Shown piece by piece: positions 52,590 through 61,803 of a stretch of 64,000 bases of DNA. The first letter of the stretch is position 1; every line of letters starts with the position of its first letter. The position numbers were made by a program, and so were the translations under genes. The stretch comes from Eubacteriaceae bacterium (GTDB lineage: Bacteria; Bacillota; Clostridia; Lachnospirales; Lachnospiraceae): positions 1 through 64,000 of the forward strand of contig CAJSYQ010000010.1 of the NCBI GenBank assembly GCA_910574015.1. Direction: 5' to 3'. Under the pieces are notes generated by a model. It was not told where the DNA came from and did not search any database. It was given only the letters and a program-made list of their open reading frames with translations.

Positions 52590-53546
52590 CTAATCCTCAT
52601 AGGAAAATACCGGGCGTCCCTCTTCATCCCATTTTATCTTCATCAGCATCGCATGGCGGTTTGGATTGTAAAGAGGATCCCCTTCGATCACAGACTCTTT
52701 CCGGGCATGATACACCATAATATCATTCCCCTCCTCGTCAACCGTAAAGGAGTTATGTCCCGGTCCGTATATTTCTCTATCATTATCCGTCTTCAATACC
52801 GGATAGCGTTCCTTCTTCCATGACAATGGATCCAGCAGATCCGCATTCTCATCCGCTGTCAGCATTCCCATACAATAATTCACTCCGGTATCGCTGGCGG
52901 AATATGTCAGAAAGATCTTCCCGTTATGCTTGATCACAGCTGGTCCCTCATTCACCCAAAAGCCGTGGCGCTCCCAGTCATAATCAGGTGTCGTCAGCAG
53001 TACCTGGATTGTCTTAAGTTTATAACCGGACTCCATCTCCCCGATATACAGATTGGAAATCTGCGGACCTACGCTGACCTTCTCCGCCCACACATAATAA
53101 TGCTTTCCATTCTGTTCGAAAACTGTGGCATCCAGAGAAAAAGCCTCGAAAGAGAAAAAGTCTCCCTCGGCGCGTCCCATCTTACCTTTCTCCACCCACT
53201 CGTCCTCCATTGGATCCGGGCCCTGGCATTCCAAGACATAGGGACGGATATTAAAGATATTATCGGCCTCGCCGCCAGCATAATAGATATACCATTTTCC
53301 AAAAAGAAAATGCATCTCCGGCGCCCAGATATTGGCAGACATCAAACCATCCTCATGTTTTCTCCAGACATATTTTTCCTCTGCCTCCTTCAGGCCGTCC
53401 AGGGTTTTGGAACGGCGCAATACAATTCCGTCATAAGCCGGAACGGAAGCAGTAAAGTAATACCATCCGTCTTTAAAACATACAAAGGGATCCGCTCTCT
53501 GCAAAATCCACGGTTCGTTATATTTTATTTCCTTTTCTGCTGACAT
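52590..53546 (-). CDS. Intracellular GH43 alpha-L-arabinofuranosidase
   Basis: A 318-residue single-domain GH43 enzyme without signal peptide. Expected catalytic residues: D19 (RADPFV), D139 (SLDATVF) and E200 (WVNEGPAV); [12 protein letters not shown] near the end is also typical. The form fits exo-acting arabinofuranosidases that attack alpha-1,5-arabino-oligosaccharides. The start [13 protein letters not shown] has AGGAGG seven bases upstream; the longer in-frame extension was rejected. It sits after a terminator-like hairpin downstream of the solute-binding protein gene and directly before the GH51 gene, with which it would share the imported substrate. Confidence 0.93.
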   Translation of the reverse strand: MSAEKEIKYNEPWILQRADPFVCFKDGWYYFTASVPAYDGIVLRRSKTLDGLKEAEEKYVWRKHEDGLMSANIWAPEMHFLFGKWYIYYAGGEADNIFNIRPYVLECQGPDPMEDEWVEKGKMGRAEGDFFSFEAFSLDATVFEQNGKHYYVWAEKVSVGPQISNLYIGEMESGYKLKTIQVLLTTPDYDWERHGFWVNEGPAVIKHNGKIFLTYSASDTGVNYCMGMLTADENADLLDPLSWKKERYPVLKTDNDREIYGPGHNSFTVDEEGNDIMVYHARKESVIEGDPLYNPNRHAMLMKIKWDEEGRPVFSYED

Positions 53547-53599
53547 ATCACAGCCTCCTTTTCTGATAAATAATATTATCTCCATTATAACCGTAAATA

Positions 53600-53633
53600 G
53601 AAAAAAGGGCAAGACTTATTGTCCTGCCCTTTT
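53600..53633 (-). terminator. Intra-operon terminator or stabilising hairpin
   Basis: Minus-strand AAAAGGGCA ... TGCCCTTTT with TTTTTTC after it, 22 bases past the solute-binding protein stop. Partial readthrough would give more binding protein than intracellular hydrolases. Confidence 0.8.
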
Positions 53634-53654
53634 GATAATCTCACATCGCTATGA

Positions 53655-55238
53655 TCATGAATTCTCTTCAACCATTGTGGTGTATTTCTGGATATCTGCA
53701 TCAGAAAGTACATTGTATCCGTCCGGTCCAAAGTAGTCGATCATCGCTTTTGCATGGAAGTAGTTTGCCTTGGAGGTTGCCTCATCTACATAGTCGGCAG
53801 CCTTCGCTGTACCACCGTCCACAAGATCATGGATACCGATATTGTTAAAGTACTCGTCACAGAAATTCCAATATCCTGCAATACTGGTCCAGCCATATGG
53901 GATCGGCTGCAGACAGCTCTTGAAGTACTCTTTCCAGTAGCCTACATTTGTATCGTCCATACCCTTGCAGTACATGTCGATATAAGCATCCCATACTTCC
54001 TGGTTTGTGGTAATCGGCGCCGGCATTACGTCATATTTCAGAGCAAGTCCGTTGGCATTCTGCTGCGTCTCATCGTTGTAAAGCTCAATTCTTGTCTTCC
54101 ATCCGTCCTGTCCGAAGCTCATGAACTTCAGAAGCTCATATGCTTCTCTCGGATGCTCACATGCCGGTGTCAGACCACCGAAGTCGATGGTGGCGATGCT
54201 GTGATGTCCAGCCTTTGCATCCTCTTTGCTTACAGAAGGAATTACATAAGGAATAATGTCAATGTTGTAATCTTTCTTATATGCCTCTGTGTTCCATGTA
54301 TTTTGGAATGTCCAGAACGCCTCTGTGAACAGTGCCACGTGCTCAGATGCACCACACCATCCCTCGAAGTCGCCCAGCCAGTTCTCCATAGCCGGAGTGT
54401 TTGTAACCGGAGCAATATAACCGCCCTGTTTCAATTCTGCGAACTGCTGCTCACCGATCGCCCATGCACTCAGGTCGAATTTCTCACCGTCAAACCCGAA
54501 CTCACCGATGACCTTCTGGGAAGAAGCGATTCCATAATAGGAATCCAGTCTGTTGTAATATCCGCATCCATAGTACGCCTTACCATCTGAGGAATCTTTT
54601 ACCGTTGCTTTCTTGATCAGTTCGATCATATCATCCCATGTCCAGTTTCTATCCGGTACAGGAATATTCAGTTTCTTGAGAACGTTCAGGTCAATGTACA
54701 TAACGCCCGGGAAGAACTTGACCGGTACGGCATATCTGTGTCCGGACTGGAATGTACCGATGCCGGCATCGTTAATGGTAGATGCAAGTTCTTTAGTCTC
54801 AGGATCGGAATCCCAAAGATTCTTGATATCTGCAAGAAGTGTGTTGCTCAGGGCAAAGTCTGCATCCGAGAACATAATAACATCCGGGGAATTCTTATCT
54901 GCTACCAGTGAATTCAGGGTGTCGTTGTAGCTTGATACATTCTCGTATACCGGTTTTACCTTAATATTCGGATAAATCTCCATAAAACGGTTTGCCAGAT
55001 ACTGAACGGTCTCATCCTGATCGAAATGGAAGTAAGTCAGCTCAATATTCTCTGTGGTGATGTCCTTCGCCTTCTTATACTTAATGCCATGAAGTTCCAC
55101 TTCTTCAGTCTCGCCAGAAACCTTCATCTCACCGCTTGGTTTATCCGGTCCTTTGCCTTCGTTGCCTTTACCGCCACACGCTGTCAGACCGATAACCATA
55201 GTTACAGCCAGCGCCATGGCCAATAATTTTTTCCTCAT
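53655..55238 (-). CDS. ABC transporter solute-binding lipoprotein (family 1)
   Basis: A 527-residue extracellular binding lipoprotein. The signal peptide ends in GLTACGGKG with the lipidated cysteine in an LTAC lipobox. The two-lobed family 1 fold is indicated by the N-terminal ELTYFHFDQDETVQYLANRF, the middle VMFSDADFALSNTLLADIK and the C-terminal hydrophobic and aromatic pattern. It would capture arabino-oligosaccharides for the adjacent permease pair. AGGAGG precedes the ATG. A promoter-like palindrome lies upstream (55270-55308) and a hairpin lies downstream, so it may have separate expression inside the operon. Confidence 0.92.
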   Translation of the reverse strand: MRKKLLAMALAVTMVIGLTACGGKGNEGKGPDKPSGEMKVSGETEEVELHGIKYKKAKDITTENIELTYFHFDQDETVQYLANRFMEIYPNIKVKPVYENVSSYNDTLNSLVADKNSPDVIMFSDADFALSNTLLADIKNLWDSDPETKELASTINDAGIGTFQSGHRYAVPVKFFPGVMYIDLNVLKKLNIPVPDRNWTWDDMIELIKKATVKDSSDGKAYYGCGYYNRLDSYYGIASSQKVIGEFGFDGEKFDLSAWAIGEQQFAELKQGGYIAPVTNTPAMENWLGDFEGWCGASEHVALFTEAFWTFQNTWNTEAYKKDYNIDIIPYVIPSVSKEDAKAGHHSIATIDFGGLTPACEHPREAYELLKFMSFGQDGWKTRIELYNDETQQNANGLALKYDVMPAPITTNQEVWDAYIDMYCKGMDDTNVGYWKEYFKSCLQPIPYGWTSIAGYWNFCDEYFNNIGIHDLVDGGTAKAADYVDEATSKANYFHAKAMIDYFGPDGYNVLSDADIQKYTTMVEENS

Positions 55239-55269
55239 GATTTTCCTCCTTTATAAGAAATTTTTATCA

Positions 55270-55308
55270 ATTATGGCTTATTATAACATAACTGCCATAA
55301 TAGTTCTA
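55270..55308 (-). promoter_or_regulatory. Internal promoter with overlapping palindrome before the binding-protein gene
   Basis: Minus-strand TAGAAC (55303-55308), 17-base spacer, TATAAT (55280-55285). A perfect 8-bp inverted repeat ATTATGGC / GCCATAAT (55294-55301, 55270-55277) brackets the -10 box, which suggests operator control. Confidence 0.55.
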
Positions 55309-55336
55309 CAGTTTTTGTACAAGATTGCTGCATTTT

Positions 55337-56353
55337 TTATTCTCCTGTGATACCGGTTCGGTCAATACTCTCTACAAAGTATCTCTGGAGTATAAAGTAC
55401 ATCAGCATCAGCGGCAGGGCTGTCAGCATCGTACCGGCCATATTGATGGACTCATTGATACTGGTGGCCGCATTAACCGCCGTCTGGGAATACTTGTCGT
55501 AATTCTGTGCGAAATTGCTCAGCTGGATCACCAGCGAAGTCCATCCGGTCTCTTTCATTACGCCCGCCACATACATCTGTGTAAGATAGGATTCATTCCA
55601 GTACCACACAAAGGAAAACAGTGATACGGTAATAAATGCCGGGGCTGCCGATGGCAGCGAGATCCGGAAGAAGGATTTAAAGTATCCGGCGCCGTCAATC
55701 TGTGCTGCCTCGATCAACACCTTCGGTACCTGGCGGAAGAACTGCCAGAAGATCAGGATAAAGATCGGCGCATTGATCCCCTGCCCCAGCAGGGCAGGCA
55801 CTACAAAAGCCCATAGTGTTCCCAGGATCCCCATGTTGGAATACAGTACATAGGTGGAGATCATCGTAGCCTGGGTTGGCAGGATAAAGGTGAAGAGAAT
55901 GATCACCAGTACAAGCTTCTTAAGAGGAAACTCAAAACGCGCCAGTCCATAGCCAATAATGGAACATGATATCAGGTTGCACAGGGTAGGCACGCCGGCG
56001 ATGACAATACTCTTGCCGAAGGATGCCCAGAAGTCCATACTCTTAGCCGCCTGAAGATAATTGGCAACCGTAGGAGAACTTGGAATCCAGTTAATGGATG
56101 AATCCAAGAGATCATCGAGTGTCATGAAACCGGTACTGATCATATGCAGGATTGGATTCAGATAGATGAATCCGACACAGATCAGTAATGCATAGATGCA
56201 AAACGGTTTCAAAAAACCTTGTTTCTCTTTAGAGCCCAGCATAAATTTCCTAAATTTTTCTTTCGTAAATCTAGGCTGCGTCGTTGTCGCATTAGCTGCC
56301 AAGGCTTTCATTGCTTGTTTATTTGCTTTCCGCTCTTGCCTGCTTAGCCGCAT
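55337..56353 (-). CDS. Carbohydrate ABC transporter permease, MalG type (second pair)
   Basis: A 338-residue inner-membrane permease with about six helices and the EAA-loop typical of sugar importers (EAAQIDGAGYFKSFFRISLP). It has an unusual basic N-terminal tail of about 50 residues rich in Lys and Arg before the first helix. The ATG at MRLSRQERK has AAGGAGGA upstream; the gene overlaps the MalF partner by 35 bases. It would pair with that MalF and the downstream binding protein. The ATPase is not encoded here. Confidence 0.9.
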   Translation of the reverse strand: MRLSRQERKANKQAMKALAANATTTQPRFTKEKFRKFMLGSKEKQGFLKPFCIYALLICVGFIYLNPILHMISTGFMTLDDLLDSSINWIPSSPTVANYLQAAKSMDFWASFGKSIVIAGVPTLCNLISCSIIGYGLARFEFPLKKLVLVIILFTFILPTQATMISTYVLYSNMGILGTLWAFVVPALLGQGINAPIFILIFWQFFRQVPKVLIEAAQIDGAGYFKSFFRISLPSAAPAFITVSLFSFVWYWNESYLTQMYVAGVMKETGWTSLVIQLSNFAQNYDKYSQTAVNAATSINESINMAGTMLTALPLMLMYFILQRYFVESIDRTGITGE

Positions 56354-57341
56354 TTCTTGCACTCCTCCTTCTTATTTTCTTAATTTCCCGCTCTTCTTTC
56401 TTCCTCTGCTTCTTCGCCTTCTTCACCTGTTTTGCATAGACATCCTTCTTCGCCATAAACAACAGGGCAAAGATTCCGACGATCAGCAGCACCACTACAG
56501 AATACAGCCACGCCATGGCCGACGCATATCCGTATCCTTTCTCTTTCGTACCGGAGAACATCGCATTTTTTATCAGTCCTATGATCGGGTTTGTATCATT
56601 GTTGGATATAAACACAATAGTATATACGAGATTCAGCAGAATCATCGGTTTGATCGTAGGAAGTGTGATCTTCCAGAAACATTCCCAGCCAGAACCGCCG
56701 TCGATCTTGGCTGCCTCATACATGGCCGGATCGATCTTCTGCAGACTTGACAGGAAGATCAGGATCTGTACACCGGAGTACCACAGGATCGTTACCATGT
56801 TCTCAAAGAGATCCGCAATCGGTGTCGCCAGCATGGACGGCAGGAAACTCTTAATGGCATTGCCGATGGACTCCGTGTCCAGCGCCGTAATGCTCCCCGC
56901 CCCTTCTTCATTCAGCATGGTCAGAATCGGACCGCTCACAATGATAACCGGCAGGAAGAAGATCAGACGGAAAATTCCTTTTCCTTTGATATTCTGATTC
57001 AGCATAATGGCTATCATCAGTGCAAACACGACGATAACCGGCACCGATATAACGGTTGATACGACATAATCCACCAGGTTCGGCAGGAAATCCTGATCCG
57101 ACAGAAGGATCTGCGTGAAGTTTCCATAGCCCACAAAGTTAAATTTGTATCCCATCGTCGTGATACGGATATTATTCAGGGCAAAGGTAAAGGATTCGTA
57201 CAGTGGATACATCAGAAACAGCAATGCACCCACGATCCATGGTGATATAAAAATCACGCCCATCCACGCCTCGCGTCTCGCCAGACGGCCTGCTTTGATT
57301 TTTTCCCTCTTTACTTTCTTTTCTTTTATTTTCTTACTCAT
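56319..57341 (-). CDS. Carbohydrate ABC transporter permease, MalF type (second pair)
   Basis: A 340-residue inner-membrane permease with about six helices and the EAA-loop EAAKIDGGSGWECFWKITLP. Both ends are highly basic: MSKKIKEKKVKREKIKAGRL at the N-terminus and a C-terminal tail of about 45 residues rich in Lys and Arg, longer than in most MalF-like proteins. It overlaps the DUF5696 stop by 4 bases and the MalG partner by 35 bases, so the three are translationally coupled. Confidence 0.9.
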   Translation of the reverse strand: MSKKIKEKKVKREKIKAGRLARREAWMGVIFISPWIVGALLFLMYPLYESFTFALNNIRITTMGYKFNFVGYGNFTQILLSDQDFLPNLVDYVVSTVISVPVIVVFALMIAIMLNQNIKGKGIFRLIFFLPVIIVSGPILTMLNEEGAGSITALDTESIGNAIKSFLPSMLATPIADLFENMVTILWYSGVQILIFLSSLQKIDPAMYEAAKIDGGSGWECFWKITLPTIKPMILLNLVYTIVFISNNDTNPIIGLIKNAMFSGTKEKGYGYASAMAWLYSVVVLLIVGIFALLFMAKKDVYAKQVKKAKKQRKKEEREIKKIRRRSARNAAKQARAESK

Positions 57342-59716
57342 TCAGCCTCACCTGCCTTATAGGAATAGGACATTGCCTCTACTGTAACACCGTCTACTAT
57401 CTGCTGTGTATTTGTGTAGTTTACGAAAACCTTTACACCGTTGCTGTAGGTGACTGCCTTGATTCCGTCCCCTCTTGTCTCATGCTTTACGATGTTTGCA
57501 TCGCCAAGCTGTGCATTCAGTTCCCTGAGCTTCTTGTCGTAATCAATCACAGCATCTTTATATGTGGTGTACTCTGTACTGTACAAATCGGCTGAATTGG
57601 TACGGATCAGTTTAGATGAATTCTCTGCTGTCAGATAGAAGGACGGGTATACCCCTGCCTCCACCATCTGGAGGAAGAACTCCTGTTTATTCGCCTCAAA
57701 GTTGATATACTCCGAATACATCGGCATAACACCCTTCAGCACCATGGAAAGGAACGGAATTTCATGATCCACATACATATAATCCGAGGATCCCAGGGGC
57801 ATATCCAGAAATGCGTCGGCATTTTTCCACATATACGCATTCGGTGCCTCCATGGCCATATCCGCTTTGTCATCCAGATCACTCACTGCCTTTGTATAGG
57901 CATCTGCCGTGTTATTCCTTGTATAATAGGACGACTTATAGCTGTAGGAGAACAGCGTGTTGCTGATCCCTGCCAAAGCTACCCTGTTCAGTTCTTTATT
58001 ATTCATGGATTCCACAAAGCTCGTGAAATCCTCCACAGATGATTCCGGTGTCAGGTAATTAAACTTTTTGTATACATCAGCCCATACTCTTTCTTCAAAG
58101 GCCCTCTTATTTACCTTCTTGATCGTATTGAAGTTAAAGGTATTGGTACTGGGGTTCAGGCGGAGCGCATCGTTGTACAGATACATCTTATAATTGGAGC
58201 TCTCGGAATCCTTGATGAGATCCTTCAGATCCGAATCACCGCCGATATGGCCGTCTGCATTGTACTTGCTCATAGGAAGGTCATACAGACCGCCGTCCTG
58301 CCAGCCCTTGTATACGGACAACAGGCTCTCCACACCGCTGCTCTTCAGCTCACCAAATATATTTTTGATATCATCTGTCGTGGTCATGGTAACCGCTCTG
58401 GTCCCCAGAAGGAAGTTCTCCCTCTCCGTACCAAGGAAATCCACCCTGGAATTATAGGAGGAGTCCTTCTTAACAAGTGAGCCGTTATTTAAAAGGTATT
58501 CACGGTACTTCGCCGCCATCGTTGAATAATTCACCTCATCACCGGACAGCAGCATGTAACGCACCTGAAGATCCGAATGGGTACGGTCTTCCTCCGCACG
58601 CGGCACAGTTCCGGTATTGGAATTATTCAGCGGCTGTACAAAGAGATCACGGATCAGGAATCTGGCAAAGCAGCGGTTGTAGTTTACCATGGCGCCGTTG
58701 GGCTGAGCCTCAATATACGCACGTTTCTCGCCCTTTTCCACAATGGCAAGATACCCCTTCTGATCCTTCGTATGGGCCATGCCAAAGACCGGTGCGATCA
58801 CCTGGCTGGCATCCTGGAGCATATCCAGCTCTTCCCACAGATAGGTTTTTGTATCCGACTCCACAAACCCGGAATCCGAACCATAGATCATCTGAGAGAA
58901 ACCGGTAACATAACGTCCTTCCTTATTGTCCAGATCGATCAGGGCGCCATTTCCGTCCGGGATCAGCATATAGCCTTCCTGCTTATCCAGGAAAGAATAT
59001 CCCATAAACGGGAATACGCTGATACTGGAGATATAGGTTCCCTCCTGCTCCTCAATAATCGAATCATCCGGAATCGTCACCACCAGGTCACTGCCTTCTA
59101 TGGTGACATTTACGGTAAACCCAAACTTATATGGCGTGAAATAAATCTTAGAGGAAAATCCATTGTCGATCTTTGTGGTCTGAACAGTGTTTTCTGTGGA
59201 ATTCATATTCGCCTGCAGCGTGTTCTGAATTCCCTTGATCACAGAAATATCAAGACCGGATTTCATTCTTGCATTCCATCCCGCATTGCTGTCGCCATCG
59301 TCCTGCTCGTCACTCAATGTGGACTCGATGATCTTTCCCGTAGTTTTGTTCTCCAGAATAATGGAAAATCTCGGCTCATAGAAATACAGCTTGTATGTAT
59401 CACTCTCTGCCATCAGTTCATAATCCTTGATGGTGATCCATTTGGACGGATCGATCTTGCCTACGGCACCATCCATAACTACCTGGCCGTCCTCTCCGAT
59501 ATTCTGTTTCTCTTCGTCTTTATTGTCTTCTTTCTTATCTGCCGTATCTGTACTGCCGCTGGCCGTCTCTGCACCGGCCCCGTCAGCTGTATCTGTCTGT
59601 TCTGCCGAATCTGCCGGCGCCGCCGCCACATAGCTGGTAACGTTGATAACGCTCGCGGTGATCACTGTCACAGCAGTAAGCAGGGCAACCATTTTTCTCC
59701 ATCTCTTAGTAACCAA
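57338..59716 (-). CDS. Exported DUF5696 protein, possibly a surface glycoside hydrolase
   Basis: A protein of about 790 residues with a signal peptide or anchor at the N-terminus (RKMVALLTAVTVITASVINV), a low-complexity Asp/Thr/Glu-rich stretch (about 35-75), a beta-rich region (about 90-380), and a region (about 430-700) whose pattern is that of a TIM-barrel hydrolase (SVYKGWQDGGLYDLP, SKYNADGHIGGD, KMYLYNDALRLNP), ending in a beta-sandwich-like part (AVTYSNGVKVFVNYTN). It matches the family I know as DUF5696, which lies next to ABC sugar importers in Firmicutes. The start is a probable TTG with GGAGAGG upstream, overlapping the NHL-YIP1 gene; ATG at 59692 is an alternative. The enzymatic idea is inference. 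Confidence 0.75.
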   Translation of the reverse strand: MVTKRWRKMVALLTAVTVITASVINVTSYVAAAPADSAEQTDTADGAGAETASGSTDTADKKEDNKDEEKQNIGEDGQVVMDGAVGKIDPSKWITIKDYELMAESDTYKLYFYEPRFSIILENKTTGKIIESTLSDEQDDGDSNAGWNARMKSGLDISVIKGIQNTLQANMNSTENTVQTTKIDNGFSSKIYFTPYKFGFTVNVTIEGSDLVVTIPDDSIIEEQEGTYISSISVFPFMGYSFLDKQEGYMLIPDGNGALIDLDNKEGRYVTGFSQMIYGSDSGFVESDTKTYLWEELDMLQDASQVIAPVFGMAHTKDQKGYLAIVEKGEKRAYIEAQPNGAMVNYNRCFARFLIRDLFVQPLNNSNTGTVPRAEEDRTHSDLQVRYMLLSGDEVNYSTMAAKYREYLLNNGSLVKKDSSYNSRVDFLGTERENFLLGTRAVTMTTTDDIKNIFGELKSSGVESLLSVYKGWQDGGLYDLPMSKYNADGHIGGDSDLKDLIKDSESSNYKMYLYNDALRLNPSTNTFNFNTIKKVNKRAFEERVWADVYKKFNYLTPESSVEDFTSFVESMNNKELNRVALAGISNTLFSYSYKSSYYTRNNTADAYTKAVSDLDDKADMAMEAPNAYMWKNADAFLDMPLGSSDYMYVDHEIPFLSMVLKGVMPMYSEYINFEANKQEFFLQMVEAGVYPSFYLTAENSSKLIRTNSADLYSTEYTTYKDAVIDYDKKLRELNAQLGDANIVKHETRGDGIKAVTYSNGVKVFVNYTNTQQIVDGVTVEAMSYSYKAGEAE

Positions 59717-61772
59717 GCCGATACACCACCTCTCCAAATACTGCACTTATGAAGTCAAATACCTGAGCCCACAGTACATATATAATGAATATTAACAATG
59801 CAATAATCAAAATGGTGAATATAGTCAGGAATATGATCTTCACTGTCTCCTTCACACTATAGTTGTTTACCTCTTTAATTCCTAGAACAGCCAGGATCAG
59901 TACCCATGAATAGATTATTACATTAATCAGCGTAACAAGGAATTGCTCGTTGTTTGTCAGCACATGGGACAAGGCAAATCCGATGGGTGTCAGCACGACA
60001 TATGGCAGAAGACTGTAGCAGAAGTAGGTATAGATCTTCTTAATCGTGCCCTCTCCTTCGTTGATGGTACAGATCAGATAGTTACATGCTGTCAATGCTA
60101 CAATGGCAACAACGATGATCCCGATATCCGATCCGATATCATATCTTCCCTCACGGACCGTCTTCTGCAGAAAGCCGCAGAGATATTTATTTACGACATA
60201 TTCGATCATAAAGATCAGCAGGATCAGACTCGGAGCGCTCCAGGACGCCCTTCCCTCACGGGCAATGCCATAGGATCCATCGATGGGATGCCGCATAAAA
60301 TATCCGGAATACATAAAGTTAGATATAAACCTGTTTTCCTTCACCCTGGCCTTTGCTTTCCTCACACCGTCGAATATCTTCTTTTTGCGGTCTAAGGTGC
60401 GCAGTACTAAATACAGGATCCACAATCCCACGATAAAGAGCAGCGCCTTTACGATATTTGCTTTCAGCCACTCGTTCCGGATCTCCCAGTACGCATCGGA
60501 ATAGCCGGCCTTGTCGTTGGAAAGTCTTGCATAATGAAGCGCTTCCTCATAATTGCTTTCCTGATAGAAAGCACGCCCCATTGCTTTGTTGGCATAATCA
60601 AACATACTGTTCATCTTCAGCACTTCCGCCAGAGGCTCCCGGCTCTCGGTATATTTACCCTGTGCGTACAGATTCAGCGCCGTATGCAGCTTCTGGGTAA
60701 ATTCACTGGGCCGGTATACCTGGATCTGGTTTTTGTCTGAATCCAGCACATAGATAGAATCGTCCACCCCGACCTGAATGCTGGTAAGAGCTGACGACAG
60801 ACCAACACGCTGCGTTCCATCGTCCTTGGCGCCAAAGACATACAGTGGTTCGCCCTGATCGTTGTACTCATAGATGTAACCCTCCTGGGAGGCCACATAC
60901 ACATTATCGTGATTTCCCACTGCCACTGCGGCAGGAGAGAGGTCATATACCCCGTAATTTTCTGCCCGAAGCATATTGGCGCCGGCGATATTCAGCTTCT
61001 TCACCGTCTTTTCATCGTCGCCCCGGGTTACTGTATAGATCAGTCCTTTGGCATCGATGGCCAGATTATCTGGGGTGGATGGGATATTGCTAACCATCTT
61101 CGCCCTCTGTTCATCTGTCAGGATGGCACGGTAGATGATCTGCTGCAGGCTGACCGCTGCATAGTTGGTTCCAAAATACCCCAGAAATGTGCCGCCGTCT
61201 GCCGGTGAGATCTCTACGATACCATTCGTGTTAGACTCGCAGACAACAAACATCATGCCCGCTTTATTTACTACTACCTTCAGCGGCAGGAATTCCACTC
61301 CCTCACCATATAATGGGCTGTCCGGTTTGCCATATGTATTCAGGACTTTGCCGCTCTCGTCAAACTCAAACACTGCCTGTGCGTCGCGGTCTGCCACAAA
61401 GACATGCTTTGTATCTGTGACAAAGATACCCATCGGACGCTTTAACGTTCCCATACCGAAGGTTTTGATCAGCTTTCCTTCGGTAGTTCCCACCAGCACC
61501 CTGGCATTTCCGGTATCCGCAATATAAATCTTTCCGTCGTCAGTCACGCACATATCGTTGGCACCGCTCAGAAATTCTTTTCCGAATTTAATAATGGTGT
61601 CCTGTGCCAGATAACCTGTCTGTGTCTCTTCCATCCTACCATATCCATCGACGGTATAGGTAAGATACGGCGTAGCAGCGGATGAAATTACACTGTTCAT
61701 CCCTGAAGTGATGATACTCATTGCAACTAAGAGCAAAGCCATCAGCTTCAAGATTTTCATTTTTCTTCTCAT
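59706..61772 (-). CDS. NHL-repeat, TPR-like and YIP1-domain membrane protein
   Basis: A 688-residue membrane protein with an unusual order: signal peptide (about 1-33), an extracellular NHL six-bladed propeller (about 60-360, with ANDMCVTDDGKIYIADTGNA and related blades), a TPR-like helical stretch (about 365-425, KYTESREPLAEVLKMNSMFD), one membrane helix (about 440-460), and a C-terminal YIP1-type domain with about five helices (about 500-688). Similar NHL-YIP1 proteins sit beside DUF5696 in sugar importer operons. The extracellular propeller could bind carbohydrate or protein and pass information to the membrane part. It overlaps DUF5696 by 11 bases. Function is unknown. Confidence 0.78.
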   Translation of the reverse strand: MRRKMKILKLMALLLVAMSIITSGMNSVISSAATPYLTYTVDGYGRMEETQTGYLAQDTIIKFGKEFLSGANDMCVTDDGKIYIADTGNARVLVGTTEGKLIKTFGMGTLKRPMGIFVTDTKHVFVADRDAQAVFEFDESGKVLNTYGKPDSPLYGEGVEFLPLKVVVNKAGMMFVVCESNTNGIVEISPADGGTFLGYFGTNYAAVSLQQIIYRAILTDEQRAKMVSNIPSTPDNLAIDAKGLIYTVTRGDDEKTVKKLNIAGANMLRAENYGVYDLSPAAVAVGNHDNVYVASQEGYIYEYNDQGEPLYVFGAKDDGTQRVGLSSALTSIQVGVDDSIYVLDSDKNQIQVYRPSEFTQKLHTALNLYAQGKYTESREPLAEVLKMNSMFDYANKAMGRAFYQESNYEEALHYARLSNDKAGYSDAYWEIRNEWLKANIVKALLFIVGLWILYLVLRTLDRKKKIFDGVRKAKARVKENRFISNFMYSGYFMRHPIDGSYGIAREGRASWSAPSLILLIFMIEYVVNKYLCGFLQKTVREGRYDIGSDIGIIVVAIVALTACNYLICTINEGEGTIKKIYTYFCYSLLPYVVLTPIGFALSHVLTNNEQFLVTLINVIIYSWVLILAVLGIKEVNNYSVKETVKIIFLTIFTILIIALLIFIIYVLWAQVFDFISAVFGEVVYRLGY

Positions 61773-61803
61773 AATGCCTCTTTTCTTCGCCTTTTTGCAA
61801 TTG

